A stretch of DNA of 52,698 nt from Lachnospiraceae bacterium (GCA_017513005.1 JAFWDM010000063.1:1-52698), one strand, 5' to 3'; shown: positions 42,397 through 51,970, counted from the stretch's first letter. A program made the numbers and translations. The notes: generated by a model not told the origin, from the letters alone.

Positions 42397-44754
42397 TTAC
42401 CAGATCTCCAGGCGGTACTCCGGGGCCAGGTACATGCCGTCGCCCTCCTTTGTGCCGTAGGTCCGGTGGAACTCCTCGAACTGGACGACGACTGCGTTGG
42501 TCCGCAGGTAGGCCAGGGGATGGGAGTCCTGTTCGATGCTGTAGGTCTCGGTCTCGGTCGTGGTCAGGCAGCGCCAGTTGGAGGCGAATGTGCGGAAAAA
42601 GAGGTCGTAGTCAAAATCATCGATGTCAGCGGCGATGCGGAGCATGCATTTGACGCCGGTAAGGTCGGCGATGGCTTCGGTGTCGAGCATGGCGCCGCTG
42701 ACCGGGTATCCGCTGACGGGTTCGAATCCGCTGTAATAATCGACCAGCTTCTGGGCGCGGGCGTGGAACCTCTGGTAGTCCTCCTCAGTCCACCAGTTGC
42801 GCAGGTTGCCCCGCTCATCGTACTGGCGGCCGGAGGTGTCGAAGGCGTGGGAGATCTCATGGGCGACCATGACCCCCACGTGCCCGAGCTTCTCTTCGAT
42901 GGGCATGCTGTCGCTGTAGAAGACGCCTCCCAGGATCCCGGCGGGGATATTGATGGAGTTGTCGAGCGGATAGTAGTAGGCGTTGACATCCTGGGGGGCG
43001 GCGATCCACTCCGTGCGGTCGACAGGCTGGTTGACCCTGTCCGCGATGGACAGGCAGGTTTCCTCAGAGATGGCGATGCGGGCTTCGACGAGGGAGCCGC
43101 CCTCCTCCGGGCCTCTGAAATCGAGGATGCGCTCTGCCGGTTCTGCGGCTCCGAGGGCGGCCTCCTCCTCTTCATAGTCTTCCGGGCTTGCGACACGGAT
43201 CGTGAGACTTTCCAGCTTTTTGACAGCCTCTGCCTTTGTCGCATCGGACAAAAAGTCCGCCCCTTCGAGCATGGTGTGATAGTAGTCGGTGATGTCGTGG
43301 ATGATCTCCGTGACGTCCGCGCGGGTCCTGTCGGTGACATAGGTCTGGGCGTAGACTTCGCCCAGCTCCATCTCCAGGACGGAATTGACGGCGTCACAGG
43401 CGGCCTTTTCGTCGTCGACCTGTCCGGAGGAACCGGAGAGGATGTTGCGGACCTCGATCATGCGGTCATAGCAGTCGCTGTCGAGCAGTTCCATGAACTG
43501 CAGCGTATCAGAGACGAGCAGATAGGCTTTCATCTTTTCCAGATGGGCGTCGTCATAGAGGTCCCGCATACAGGCCAGCCAGTCCGGCTCTTCCAGGATA
43601 AAGACTTCGGAGTGCGCCACGCCTGCGCCCTGCAGCATGCCCGTCAGCGGAAATGCGCCCTGCTCCTCCTCCAGCTCCGCCAGGGTCCGGGGGTTGTTGG
43701 ACCGGATGGAGGCGTCCTCCGCATTCTGCTCCTGCGTCGTCATCATGTGGGCAGCCATCTCGCACTCAAAGGCATAGCTGTCCTGCAGGATCCTGTCCCT
43801 TTCTTTTTCCGAATACCCCAGCCGCTCCAGCATGTAGCCGGCGGCGTACATGTAGCGGGGCTGGGTCTGCCAGCTGTCCGGATCCAGAACGTCGTAATAC
43901 ATGGGATCCTGGAAGACGAGGGCGGGAGGATTGATATAGACGGCGGTCCGGTCCGCGTCGTTGAGGTTGGCCGCAGTGAAGGCGCTGCACAGGGGAAGCG
44001 CCTCGATGGTCGTCAGGGGATCGGACAGATAGGCCGTGAATTCGTCGAGGGTCTTTACGGCCAGCAGGGGCGCCACGACTTCGCGCAGAGGTTCCACCCC
44101 CGCCCGGTCCCGCGCGTCCCAGTCAAGCCACATCCGGTAATAATCCTGCACGAGCTTCTGGCAGTGGGCGATATAGGGATCGGAAAAAACGATGTTGCTC
44201 TCCAGGATCCGGCGCAGCTCTTCGTCCACCTCCAGCTGCCGCTCGGCAAAGGTGTCATAGGAGACATAGCCGGACGGGATCGTGTTGGACTGCAGCCAGT
44301 CCCGGTTCACAGCCGCGTGAAAATCCTCTGTCAGGGCCAGTCCGTCCAGGCTCTGCGCATTGTCCACCAGGTCTGAACAGATCCAGGGATAGGCGGCTGC
44401 CTTCTGCGCCGGATCCGGATCATCGTAGGGAAGTGTCAGGAGGGGGGCGGAGGAAGCGGTCTCTGCACCCGGCACCCCGTCCTCTGTCCGGCCGGTGCCG
44501 GCAGCAGCGCCGGTCTCCTTCCCCGAAGCGTTGGAGGCATTCCCGGAGGAAGCAGTTTCCCCGGGTGCCTCGGCTGCAGACCCGAAGGAGGGAAAAATGC
44601 CGGCCGGCGAACAGCCGGCCGCGGATACTGCCGCGAGCCCTGCCGAGAGAAGGATGGCAGACAGTTTCAATAATTCCTTTTTAAATATTGTTTTTTCTTT
44701 TTTAAATATTGTTTTTTCTTTTTTAAATATTGTTTTAAAGAAGGACTGAGTCAT
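42397..44754 (-). CDS. M13 family zinc metallopeptidase, lipoprotein
   Basis: A 785-residue neprilysin-like (PepO-type) peptidase. The zinc motif is HEISH in VMVAHEISHAFDTSGRQYDERGN, with the third ligand in DTEAIADLTG; VNAYYYPLDNSINIPAG binds substrate. An N-terminal hydrophobic segment ends in SAAGC, a probable lipobox, followed by a Ser/Gly/Ala-rich linker, so it should sit on the outer face of the membrane. Residues 7-27 are three exact copies of KTIFKKE. The start at 44754 has GGAGG upstream. Confidence 0.93.
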   Translation of the reverse strand: MTQSFFKTIFKKEKTIFKKEKTIFKKELLKLSAILLSAGLAAVSAAGCSPAGIFPSFGSAAEAPGETASSGNASNASGKETGAAAGTGRTEDGVPGAETASSAPLLTLPYDDPDPAQKAAAYPWICSDLVDNAQSLDGLALTEDFHAAVNRDWLQSNTIPSGYVSYDTFAERQLEVDEELRRILESNIVFSDPYIAHCQKLVQDYYRMWLDWDARDRAGVEPLREVVAPLLAVKTLDEFTAYLSDPLTTIEALPLCSAFTAANLNDADRTAVYINPPALVFQDPMYYDVLDPDSWQTQPRYMYAAGYMLERLGYSEKERDRILQDSYAFECEMAAHMMTTQEQNAEDASIRSNNPRTLAELEEEQGAFPLTGMLQGAGVAHSEVFILEEPDWLACMRDLYDDAHLEKMKAYLLVSDTLQFMELLDSDCYDRMIEVRNILSGSSGQVDDEKAACDAVNSVLEMELGEVYAQTYVTDRTRADVTEIIHDITDYYHTMLEGADFLSDATKAEAVKKLESLTIRVASPEDYEEEEAALGAAEPAERILDFRGPEEGGSLVEARIAISEETCLSIADRVNQPVDRTEWIAAPQDVNAYYYPLDNSINIPAGILGGVFYSDSMPIEEKLGHVGVMVAHEISHAFDTSGRQYDERGNLRNWWTEEDYQRFHARAQKLVDYYSGFEPVSGYPVSGAMLDTEAIADLTGVKCMLRIAADIDDFDYDLFFRTFASNWRCLTTTETETYSIEQDSHPLAYLRTNAVVVQFEEFHRTYGTKEGDGMYLAPEYRLEIW
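44678..44740 (-). repeat. 21-bp in-frame tandem repeat at the peptidase N-terminus
   Basis: Three copies of 21 bases, spaced exactly 21, encode KTIFKKE three times before the hydrophobic core of the signal peptide. The unit is a multiple of three, so copy changes keep the frame. Confidence 0.92.
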
Positions 44755-44877
44755 TCGTGACCTCCGGGTAATGGGCGGGAGAAAATGATTCCCGCAGCCA
44801 CAGATAATCTGTTGAAAGAAGCAGTTCGTTTCCAAAACAGTCAGAGTAAGCGCGGCAGTATTGTGTCTTTCGCGGAG

Positions 44878-46257
44878 TCAGCGCTTTTCCATCTGTCTGA
44901 GCTCCGGCAGGACGGTGCAGACCATCGTCACGAAGCATGCGGTGCCGCCCACGAAATTGGAGACGGGTTCCGCCATGAAGACCCCCATCGGGCCCATGCC
45001 GAAGACGGTCGGCAGCAGGAAGGTGAGGGGAACGACGATGATGACCTTGCGGAAGATGGAAAAAAAGATCGCCTGGCGCTTTTTGTTGAGTGCCTTGAAG
45101 GTTGTCTGTCCGCTGATCTGCAGAGCCTGGAAGACGAAGGCGAAAAAGTACATGTGCAGGGCCGGGACCGCCTTTTCCAGGATACTTGTGTCTGAACTGA
45201 AGACGGAGATAAAGAGCGATGGCCGGATAAGGACAAAGACCCACATAAGGGCTGTATAGCCGACACCGACGATTGTCATGATCAGGATGGCTCTCCGCAC
45301 TTTCCGGTACCGGCCGGCGCCATAGTTGTAGCTGATGACCGGGGAAGTGCCCTCTCCGTTGGCGAGCACCGGTGTGTCGAGGAGCTGCCGGATGCTGGTG
45401 ATAATGGTCATGATCGAAACATACAGCGCGCTGTCTGCGCCCCCTGTCGTCGACAGGACCCGGTTGCAGCAGATGGAGACGAGGGAATTTGTGCACTGCA
45501 TGACGAAAGAGGACATGCCCAGGCTGACGATGTCGCCTGCCAGCTCCAGATGTTTTGTCACGAAATCGTGCAGGGTCAGATAGCGGAGCTTGAGCTCCGT
45601 GTCCAGCCGGGTCAGAAAGCGAAGCACGAAGACAGCCGACAGAAACTGGGACAGGATAGTCGCCAGTGCGGCGCCCCGCACGCCCAGATGCAGGACAAAG
45701 ATAAAGAGGGGGTCCAGGACGATATTTGTGACCGCTCCGATCACCACTGTCAGCATACCGGTCCGGGCATATCCCTGGGCATTGATATAGGGATTGAGCC
45801 CTGTCGCGATCATGGCGAACACGGTCCCGAGCAGATAGATCCGCATATAGGCGGACGCATACATATAGTTGCCGGGCCCGGCTCCGAAGAGCCTGAGGAG
45901 CAGGGGGCAGAAAAGCTCTCCGGCCACTGTCAGGACAATGGCAGTGCCCAGCATCATAAAGAAGGCGACGTTCATCACCAACTCCGCTCCGTCCCGGTCG
46001 CCTCTTCCGCGCTCGATCGAGCACAGGGGCGCCCCGCCCAGCCCGTAGAGGTTCGAGAACCCCGTGACCAGGATGATCACAGGGAAGCACAGACCCACGC
46101 CGCCCAGCGCGGCTGTCCCGGTCTCCGGGATCCGCCCGATGTAGATCCGGTCCACGATGCTGTACAAAAGGCTCAGGACCTGGGCGACCAGCATGGGGAA
46201 GGATGTCTGCAGGATATTGCGAAAAACGCTTCCGTTTTCAAAATCGACCTGTTTCAT
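44878..46257 (-). CDS. MATE family efflux transporter
   Basis: A 459-residue multidrug and toxin extrusion transporter with 12 predicted helices in two halves. It begins MKQVDFENGSVFRNILQTSFPMLVAQVLSLLYSIVDRIYIGRI, the usual opening of the family. Cation-coupled export of drugs or metabolites is expected; the substrate is unknown. No good Shine-Dalgarno motif precedes the ATG, while an upstream promoter and a folded leader are present. Confidence 0.93.
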   Translation of the reverse strand: MKQVDFENGSVFRNILQTSFPMLVAQVLSLLYSIVDRIYIGRIPETGTAALGGVGLCFPVIILVTGFSNLYGLGGAPLCSIERGRGDRDGAELVMNVAFFMMLGTAIVLTVAGELFCPLLLRLFGAGPGNYMYASAYMRIYLLGTVFAMIATGLNPYINAQGYARTGMLTVVIGAVTNIVLDPLFIFVLHLGVRGAALATILSQFLSAVFVLRFLTRLDTELKLRYLTLHDFVTKHLELAGDIVSLGMSSFVMQCTNSLVSICCNRVLSTTGGADSALYVSIMTIITSIRQLLDTPVLANGEGTSPVISYNYGAGRYRKVRRAILIMTIVGVGYTALMWVFVLIRPSLFISVFSSDTSILEKAVPALHMYFFAFVFQALQISGQTTFKALNKKRQAIFFSIFRKVIIVVPLTFLLPTVFGMGPMGVFMAEPVSNFVGGTACFVTMVCTVLPELRQMEKR

Positions 46258-46289
46258 AGTTTTAGTCTTTTTTCTGTTTTATTGTATCA

Positions 46290-46360
46290 GTTCAGCACGC
46301 AGCGCCTCTGTCAGCCCGGGATTGCAGGTGCATAGGACCTGCAATATGGGGGTGCTGAAC
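46290..46360 (-). ncRNA. Structured leader RNA of the MATE gene, candidate riboswitch
   Basis: On the minus strand, gttcagcac (46360-46352) pairs with gtgctgaac (46298-46290), 9 bp perfect, enclosing the 9-bp hairpin attgcaggt/acctgcaat (46345-46321) and asymmetric single-stranded segments rich in C and G. There is no T-run, so it is not a simple terminator. Guanidine-IV (mepA) riboswitches are known upstream of MATE genes, but I could not match their consensus. Confidence 0.55.
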
Positions 46361-46389
46361 AGTTACATTTTATTTACAGCCTGTTGTCT

Positions 46390-46419
46390 ATTATAACACC
46401 TTCTGAAAAGCGGTGAAAA
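46390..46419 (-). promoter_or_regulatory. Promoter of the MATE gene
   Basis: Minus strand: TTTTCA (46419-46414), 18-base spacer, perfect TATAAT (46395-46390). Start near 46383, placing the folded element 23 bases into the transcript. Confidence 0.75.
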
Positions 46420-46466
46420 TGCGTCTTCTGTCTGAGCCATGCGTCTTTGCAGCAGGCAGGGTCCGT

Positions 46467-47942
46467 TTACTCCAGCAGTGCCCCGAACCGTGCGGCATCG
46501 GCTTTGCGGCACCGCACCCGGACGCATACCCCCTCGGGCTCGTACTGTTCGGAGAGGAGGACGCCCGCGCTGCGGATCTGCTGCAGAAGGGCCCCTTTTG
46601 AATAAGGGATCCGGAAGGTGCATTCGGTCCGCTGCTCCCGGAGCGCATCATCGATCAGGTCCAGGATCTCGGATATGCCGATCCCTTTCCCGGCTGCAAG
46701 GTAGAGCACGTCCCCGCGGCGGTAGGGGATCTGTGCGGGGACCGGGCGGTCTGTTTGAGACATCTGCAGATCCACTTTATTATAGAGATAGACGACGGGA
46801 ATATGGCCGGCGCCGATCTCCTCCAGGGTCTTCGCAGTCACGGCGATCTGCTCCCGGTAGTCCGGATCGGAAAAATCGACCACTTCCAGGAGAAGATCGG
46901 CATAGCAGGCCTCCTCCAGCGTGGAGCGGAAGGCCTTGACAAGGGCGTGCGGCAGGTCACTGACAAAGCCGACTGTATCCGAGAGCAGAAAGGGCAGGTG
47001 CCCCGGGGCTTCGATCCTGCGCACGGCGGTGTCGAGCGTCGCAAAGAGCATGTCCGCCTGGAAGACTTTTTTGCCGGAGGCGGGGGCCGGATCGTTCCCG
47101 TATGCTTTTTCGCCGCAGTCAGAAACCTGAGAGCTCTCAAGTCCGGCAGCCGGCGCTGTACAATAGTCCAGGAGAGCGTTCATTACCGTGGATTTTCCCG
47201 CATTGGTGTAGCCGACGAGGGCGACCCTCGTCAGACCCGTGTGCAGCCGCCGGCTCCGCTGCGTAGCGCGCTCCCGGTCCACGATCTCCAGTTCCCGCCG
47301 GAGCTCGGTGATCCGATGCTCGATCCTGCGCCGGTCCAGCTCGAGTTTCTGCTCTCCCGCACCTTTGTTGGAGAGCCGGCCGCTGCCGCCGCCCTGCCTC
47401 GAAAGAGAGGCCCGCATGCCTACGAGGCGGGGAAGCATATACTGAAGCCGGGCGGATTCCACCTGCAGCTTCGCCTCACGGGTCTGTGCCCGGGAGGCAA
47501 AGATCTGCAGGATCAGGCCGGTCCGGTCCAGTACCTCGGTATCGAGTTCCTTTTCCAGGTTCCGCATCTGCATCGGGGTCAGCGCCTCGTTAAACAGAAC
47601 GATATCCGCATCGCAGACTTCGACCTCCCGCTTCAGTTCCGCCACTTTTCCGCTGCCCAGAAAGGTCGCGTGCGTGACCTGCGCCGCGTTCTGGAGCACG
47701 GTGGATACGACGGCAAGGCCGCAGGCTTTTGCCAGGCCCCGCAGCTCCCCGATGGAGCGGGCATATTTTTCTGCGGGGAGTTCTGTATTGCAGCCGGCCA
47801 GGATAGCCCGCGCAGAGGAAGCAGCAGAGAGATCCTGTGCGGGCCCCGCGGGCCTCTTCGCGGCGGGTTCCCGGTCCTGCCTTTTTCCCCATCCGGTGGA
47901 GAGATCTACTTCCCTTGCATCCTGTGTAATCTTTTTTTTCAT
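46467..47942 (-). CDS. hflX: GTPase HflX
   Basis: A 491-residue ribosome-associated GTPase that splits stalled ribosomes. The N-terminal domain contains THATFLGSGKVAELKREVEVCDADIVLFNEALTPMQMRNLEKEL; the linker has RQGGGSGRLSNKGAGEQKLELDRRRI. G motifs are GYTNAGKST, DTVGFV and NKVD. An insertion of about 25 residues (LESSQVSDCGEKAYGNDPAP) follows the G1 region. The N-terminal 40 residues are extra. The start is preceded by a long SD-like repeat array. Confidence 0.95.
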   Translation of the reverse strand: MKKKITQDAREVDLSTGWGKRQDREPAAKRPAGPAQDLSAASSARAILAGCNTELPAEKYARSIGELRGLAKACGLAVVSTVLQNAAQVTHATFLGSGKVAELKREVEVCDADIVLFNEALTPMQMRNLEKELDTEVLDRTGLILQIFASRAQTREAKLQVESARLQYMLPRLVGMRASLSRQGGGSGRLSNKGAGEQKLELDRRRIEHRITELRRELEIVDRERATQRSRRLHTGLTRVALVGYTNAGKSTVMNALLDYCTAPAAGLESSQVSDCGEKAYGNDPAPASGKKVFQADMLFATLDTAVRRIEAPGHLPFLLSDTVGFVSDLPHALVKAFRSTLEEACYADLLLEVVDFSDPDYREQIAVTAKTLEEIGAGHIPVVYLYNKVDLQMSQTDRPVPAQIPYRRGDVLYLAAGKGIGISEILDLIDDALREQRTECTFRIPYSKGALLQQIRSAGVLLSEQYEPEGVCVRVRCRKADAARFGALLE

Positions 47943-47944
47943 AT

Positions 47945-48099
47945 AAAATCTTCTGAGTAAAAAGTCTTCTGAAATTAAAAGTCTTCTGAAATTAAAAGCC
48001 TTCTGAAATTAAAAGCCTTCTGAAATTAAAAGCCTTCTGAAATTAAAAGCCTTCTGAAATTAAAAGTCTTCTAAATTTAAAAGTCTTCTAAAATTAAAA
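47945..48099. repeat. 17-bp tandem array upstream of hflX, nine units
   Basis: Nine units of 17 bases, type aaagccttctgaaatta, abut the hflX start. Read in the hflX direction each unit contains cagaaggc or cagaagac, which resembles a Shine-Dalgarno sequence. Confidence 0.92.
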
Positions 48100-48496
48100 A
48101 TCCTGCGTCTTCTGAAAAACCGCCCTCATGCAGCCTCTGCTGTCTCTGCGCGGGGGATGTGTACATTTATCAGGTATTTGCTCCAACCTTTATAACACAC
48201 AAACCCTCTGCAATCAATGCGGACGGCGTGAACCATAACCGGGAGGGGCTGCAGTTACGCGGGCAGTGCCGTCAAAGAAGACAGAACATCTGGACAAACC
48301 AATTATATTGTGTTAAATTAAATTGGCTTTTATAGATGTGGAAGATCTATCAAATAACAGTATTTTACTAAAAAATGGCTGCTGCCGGAAGAAAAGAAAA
48401 ATGACATCCCGATGTCATTACGACAACATTCCGACAGGAAGGACATACGGGACGGCGGATTTCCGGATGATCCCGGGTGTGAGAAATGGAGAAAAA
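48100..48496. promoter_or_regulatory. hflX-ohrR divergent spacer
   Basis: About 400 bases without a gene. An AT-rich palindrome-like site, ccaattatattg...aaattaaattgg at 48299-48325, lies before the MarR gene and could be its own operator. Nothing else convincing was seen. Confidence 0.4.
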
Positions 48497-48955
48497 ATGG
48501 GGGAAATCGAACAGAGAGAATCAAAATATGATTGTCTGCGGCTGGACAACCAGCTCTGCTTTCCGCTGTATGTCTGTTCCAAGGAGATCATACGGCGGTA
48601 TAAACCTTATCTGGATGAACTGGACCTGACCTATACGCAGTACATCACCATGATGGCGGTCTGGGAACACCATGAGATGAACGTCAAGGAACTGGGAAAG
48701 TGCCTGTTTCTGGATTCCGGAACACTGACGCCTGTTTTGAAAAAACTGGAGAGCAAGGGCTATCTGGAGCGGAGCCGGTCTCACACCGATGAGCGGAACC
48801 TGATCGTGACGATCACCGAGGAGGGAAAAAAGCTCAGGGAGCGCGCCCTGGGGGTGCCCGGCAAGATGGCCTGCTGCGTCAATCTGTCCGGAGAGGAGGC
48901 GGAGACACTGTACGTATTGCTGTACAAGACCCTCCATAACATCATGCAGGATTGA
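48497..48955 (+). CDS. MarR family regulator, OhrR type
   Basis: A 152-residue winged-helix repressor. LRLDNQLCFPLYVCSKEI near residues 14-31 is the OhrR signature, with Cys21 at the position of the peroxide-sensing cysteine; KELGKCLFLDSGTLTPVLKKLESKGYLERSRSHTDERN is the DNA-binding helix-wing. The start at 48497 has GGAG five bases before. No ohr peroxidase gene is beside it. Confidence 0.9.
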   Translation: MGEIEQRESKYDCLRLDNQLCFPLYVCSKEIIRRYKPYLDELDLTYTQYITMMAVWEHHEMNVKELGKCLFLDSGTLTPVLKKLESKGYLERSRSHTDERNLIVTITEEGKKLRERALGVPGKMACCVNLSGEEAETLYVLLYKTLHNIMQD

Positions 48956-49048
48956 AAAGCGCGCCGGAATCGTGGCAGGTTTCGCAGAACTGTGCTATCA
49001 TAGGAGTACTGCACATTTGCAGGACAGCCGACGTGACGCAAAGCGTAT

Positions 49049-49153
49049 TGACAAAGCGAAGCTTTGACAAAGCGAAGCTTTGTTGTTGCCGCGTGCGACG
49101 TTACAGCGATGCGAAGCTTTGCTTCCGCCCTAGATAGGGTGTGAACGGTAACG
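49049..49153. repeat. Dispersed repeat, family 2 (copy 2), with a small tandem repeat
   Basis: Two 16-base units ttgacaaagcgaagct precede the copy at 49097-49153, which is bounded by cgttac 49099-49104 and gtaacg 49148-49153 and contains the gcgaagcttt/gcttccgccc block also found at 22095-22153. Confidence 0.8.
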
Positions 49154-49209
49154 GCCCCGCACATCCCGGCGGAGACGGAGCCCTTGTCACGGTGGTTTAC
49201 AGCAGTTTT

Positions 49210-49305
49210 TTCAGATGATTTATTATTTCAGATGATTAATAATTCAGATGAATGAATTCAGATGATTAAATTTAGTTGATTAAATTCAGATGATTAAATT
49301 TAGAT
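49210..49305. repeat. Tandem array upstream of secA
   Basis: About seven imperfect units of about 14 bases, type ttcagatgattaaa, end immediately before the secA ribosome-binding site. Confidence 0.88.
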
Positions 49306-49327
49306 GAATCAACAGGAAAGGAACATC

Positions 49328-51907
49328 ATGTCCAGATTTACAGATAAGCTGTTCGGAACGCACAGCGAGCGGGAGATCAAACGCATACGTCCGCAGGTCG
49401 ACGCGATCGAAGCCCTGCGGCCCGCGATGCAGGCGCTCACCGATGAAGAGCTGCGCGCGAAGACAGAAGAGTTTAAAAAGAGGCTGCAGGAAGGCGAGAC
49501 ACTGGACGACCTTCTGGTAGAAGCCTACGCGGCTGTCCGCGAGGGCGCGCGCAGGGCGCTGGATATGGAGCCCTTCCGTGTCCAGGTGATCGGCGGCATC
49601 ATCCTGCATCAGGGCCGCATCGCCGAGATGCGGACCGGTGAAGGCAAGACCCTGGTCGCGACTATGCCCGCCTATCTCAATGCGCTCGAGGGCCGCGGCG
49701 TCCATATCGTCACCGTCAACGACTACCTGGCCAAGCGTGACGCGGAGTGGATGGGCCAGGTCTACCGTTTCATGGGCCTGACCGTCGGCGTCGTCTTGAA
49801 CAGCATGACCCCCAAGGAGCGCCAGGAGGCCTACCGGTGCGATATCACCTATGTCACGAACAACGAACTGGGATTCGACTACCTGCGCGACAACATGTCG
49901 ATCTACAAGGAGCAGCTCGTTCTGCGGGAACTCCACTACGCCATCATCGACGAGGTAGACTCGGTCCTCATCGACGAGGCCCGCACGCCCCTGATCATTT
50001 CCGGGCAGAGCGGCAAATCCACCAAGATCTACGAGGCCTGCGATATTCTGGCGGGGCAGCTCAAGCGCGGCGCGGACGTCGAGGACCTGTCCAAGATCGA
50101 TGCCATCATGGGCATCGAGCGGGAGGAGACGGGCGATTTCATCGTCAATGAGAAGGACAAGCTCGTCAACCTGACCGCCGAAGGCGTGGACAAGGTCGAG
50201 AAATTTTTCCGCATCCAGAACCTGGCGGATCCCGAGAACCTCGAGATCCAGCACTGCATCATTCTGGCCCTGCGCGCACACAACCTCATGCACCGGGACC
50301 ACGACTATATCGTCAAGGACGACCAGGTCCTGATCGTCGACGAATTCACCGGCCGTGTCATGCCCGGCCGCCGCTATTCCGACGGCCTGCACCAGGCCAT
50401 CGAGGCCAAGGAGCATGTCAAGGTCAAGCGGGAGAGCCGCACCCTGGCGACGATCACCTTCCAGAACTTTTTCAATAAATTTGACAAAAAGGCCGGTATG
50501 ACCGGTACAGCCCTGACCGAGGAGCGCGAGTTCCGTGAGATCTACGGCATGGACGTCATCGAGATCCCGACCAACCGCCCCGTCATCCGTTTCGACGATC
50601 AGGACGCGGTCTACAAGACCAAAAAAGAGAAGTTCCGCGCCGTCGTGGAGGCGGTCAAAGAGGCCTATGAGAAGGGCCAGCCCGTCCTGGTCGGCACGAT
50701 CACGATCCAGGTCTCCGAGGAAGTCTCCAGGATGCTGAAAAAAGAGGGCATCCCCCACAATGTCCTGAACGCCAAGTTCCACGAAATGGAGGCGGAGATC
50801 GTCGCGGAGGCCGGCCGTCACGGCGCCGTCACCATTGCGACCAACATGGCAGGCCGTGGTACCGATATCAAGCTCGACGAGGAGGCCCGCGCCGCAGGCG
50901 GTCTCAAGATCATCGGAACCGAGCGCCACGAGTCCCGCCGCATTGACAACCAGCTGCGCGGCCGAAGCGGACGTCAGGGCGACCCGGGCGAATCCCGCTT
51001 CTACATCTCGCTCGAGGATGACCTCATGCGCCTGTTCGGATCGGACCGCATGATCGGCATGTTCAACGCCCTGCAGATCCCCGAGGACCAGGAGATCACC
51101 CACAAATCCCTCTCCAAGGCCATCGAGGGCGCCCAGAAAAAGATAGAGAACAACAACTTCGGCATCCGCAAAAACCTGCTCGACTACGACCAGGTCATGA
51201 ATGAACAGCGTGAGATCATCTACGCCCAGCGACGCGAGGTCCTCGACGGCAAGAGCATGCGCGACAGCGTCTACAAGATGATCACCGATTTCATAGACTC
51301 CATCGTCGACACCTGCATCAGCGACGACATCGACAGCGACGACTGGAACCTCACCGAGCTGAACGAGCTCATCCTGCCCACTATCCCGCTCCAGGTGATC
51401 AACCGCGGCAGGCTCCGCGAGCGCACCAGGGACGGCCTCAAGCAGCAGCTCAAGGAGGAGGCGGCCGCCCTCTACGAGTCCAAGGAGGCCGAGTTCCCCG
51501 AACCCGAAGCCGTCCGCGAGCTCGAGCGCGTCGTCATCCTCAAGGTCGTCGACCGCAAGTGGATGGACCACATCGACGACATGGAACAGCTCCGCCAGAG
51601 CATCGGCCTGCAGGCCTACGGCCAGCATGACCCGCTCGTCGAGTACAAGATGGCCGGCTACGACATGTTCAACGAGATGACCCGCAACATCATGGAGGAG
51701 ACCATCCGCGTCCTCTTCCACGTCAAGGTCGAACAGAAGGTCGAGCGCGAGGAGGTCGCAAAGGCAACCGGCACCAACAAGGACGACACCGCCGTCAAAC
51801 AGCCCAAGCGCCGCAGCGACAAAAAAATCTACCCCAACGACCCCTGCCCCTGCGGCAGCGGTAAAAAGTACAAAAACTGCCACGGCAGACCCGGCATGAA
51901 GCTGTAA
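49328..51907 (+). CDS. secA: Preprotein translocase ATPase SecA
   Basis: An 859-residue motor of the Sec pathway. Walker [11 protein letters not shown] near residue 105, DEAD-like [21 protein letters not shown], and GRGTDIKL for the second motor domain; the C-terminal [17 protein letters not shown] zinc motif binds SecB or phospholipid. The start at 49328 ([20 protein letters not shown]) has GGAAAGG upstream; an ATG eight codons earlier is a less likely start. Confidence 0.97.
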   Translation: MSRFTDKLFGTHSEREIKRIRPQVDAIEALRPAMQALTDEELRAKTEEFKKRLQEGETLDDLLVEAYAAVREGARRALDMEPFRVQVIGGIILHQGRIAEMRTGEGKTLVATMPAYLNALEGRGVHIVTVNDYLAKRDAEWMGQVYRFMGLTVGVVLNSMTPKERQEAYRCDITYVTNNELGFDYLRDNMSIYKEQLVLRELHYAIIDEVDSVLIDEARTPLIISGQSGKSTKIYEACDILAGQLKRGADVEDLSKIDAIMGIEREETGDFIVNEKDKLVNLTAEGVDKVEKFFRIQNLADPENLEIQHCIILALRAHNLMHRDHDYIVKDDQVLIVDEFTGRVMPGRRYSDGLHQAIEAKEHVKVKRESRTLATITFQNFFNKFDKKAGMTGTALTEEREFREIYGMDVIEIPTNRPVIRFDDQDAVYKTKKEKFRAVVEAVKEAYEKGQPVLVGTITIQVSEEVSRMLKKEGIPHNVLNAKFHEMEAEIVAEAGRHGAVTIATNMAGRGTDIKLDEEARAAGGLKIIGTERHESRRIDNQLRGRSGRQGDPGESRFYISLEDDLMRLFGSDRMIGMFNALQIPEDQEITHKSLSKAIEGAQKKIENNNFGIRKNLLDYDQVMNEQREIIYAQRREVLDGKSMRDSVYKMITDFIDSIVDTCISDDIDSDDWNLTELNELILPTIPLQVINRGRLRERTRDGLKQQLKEEAAALYESKEAEFPEPEAVRELERVVILKVVDRKWMDHIDDMEQLRQSIGLQAYGQHDPLVEYKMAGYDMFNEMTRNIMEETIRVLFHVKVEQKVEREEVAKATGTNKDDTAVKQPKRRSDKKIYPNDPCPCGSGKKYKNCHGRPGMKL

Positions 51908-51922
51908 GACGCGGCACATAAG

Positions 51923-51946
51923 GTGACAAAGGGGACGGTTCTTTTT
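51923..51946. repeat. Dispersed palindromic repeat, family 1 (truncated copy)
   Basis: gtgacaaaggggacggttct plus Ts, then diverging, with the closing arm lost. It lies in the secA-prfB spacer. Confidence 0.8.
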
Positions 51947-51970
51947 CCCGGCCCGTTCGGAGGAAACTAC

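Noticed and set aside
46290-46360. tRNA gene (71 bases with a 7-9 bp closing stem)
   Set aside because: There is no D-arm, no anticodon arm and no TTC-type T-loop.
47945-48099. CRISPR-like 17-bp repeats
   Set aside because: Units are head-to-tail with no spacers; this is a simple tandem array.
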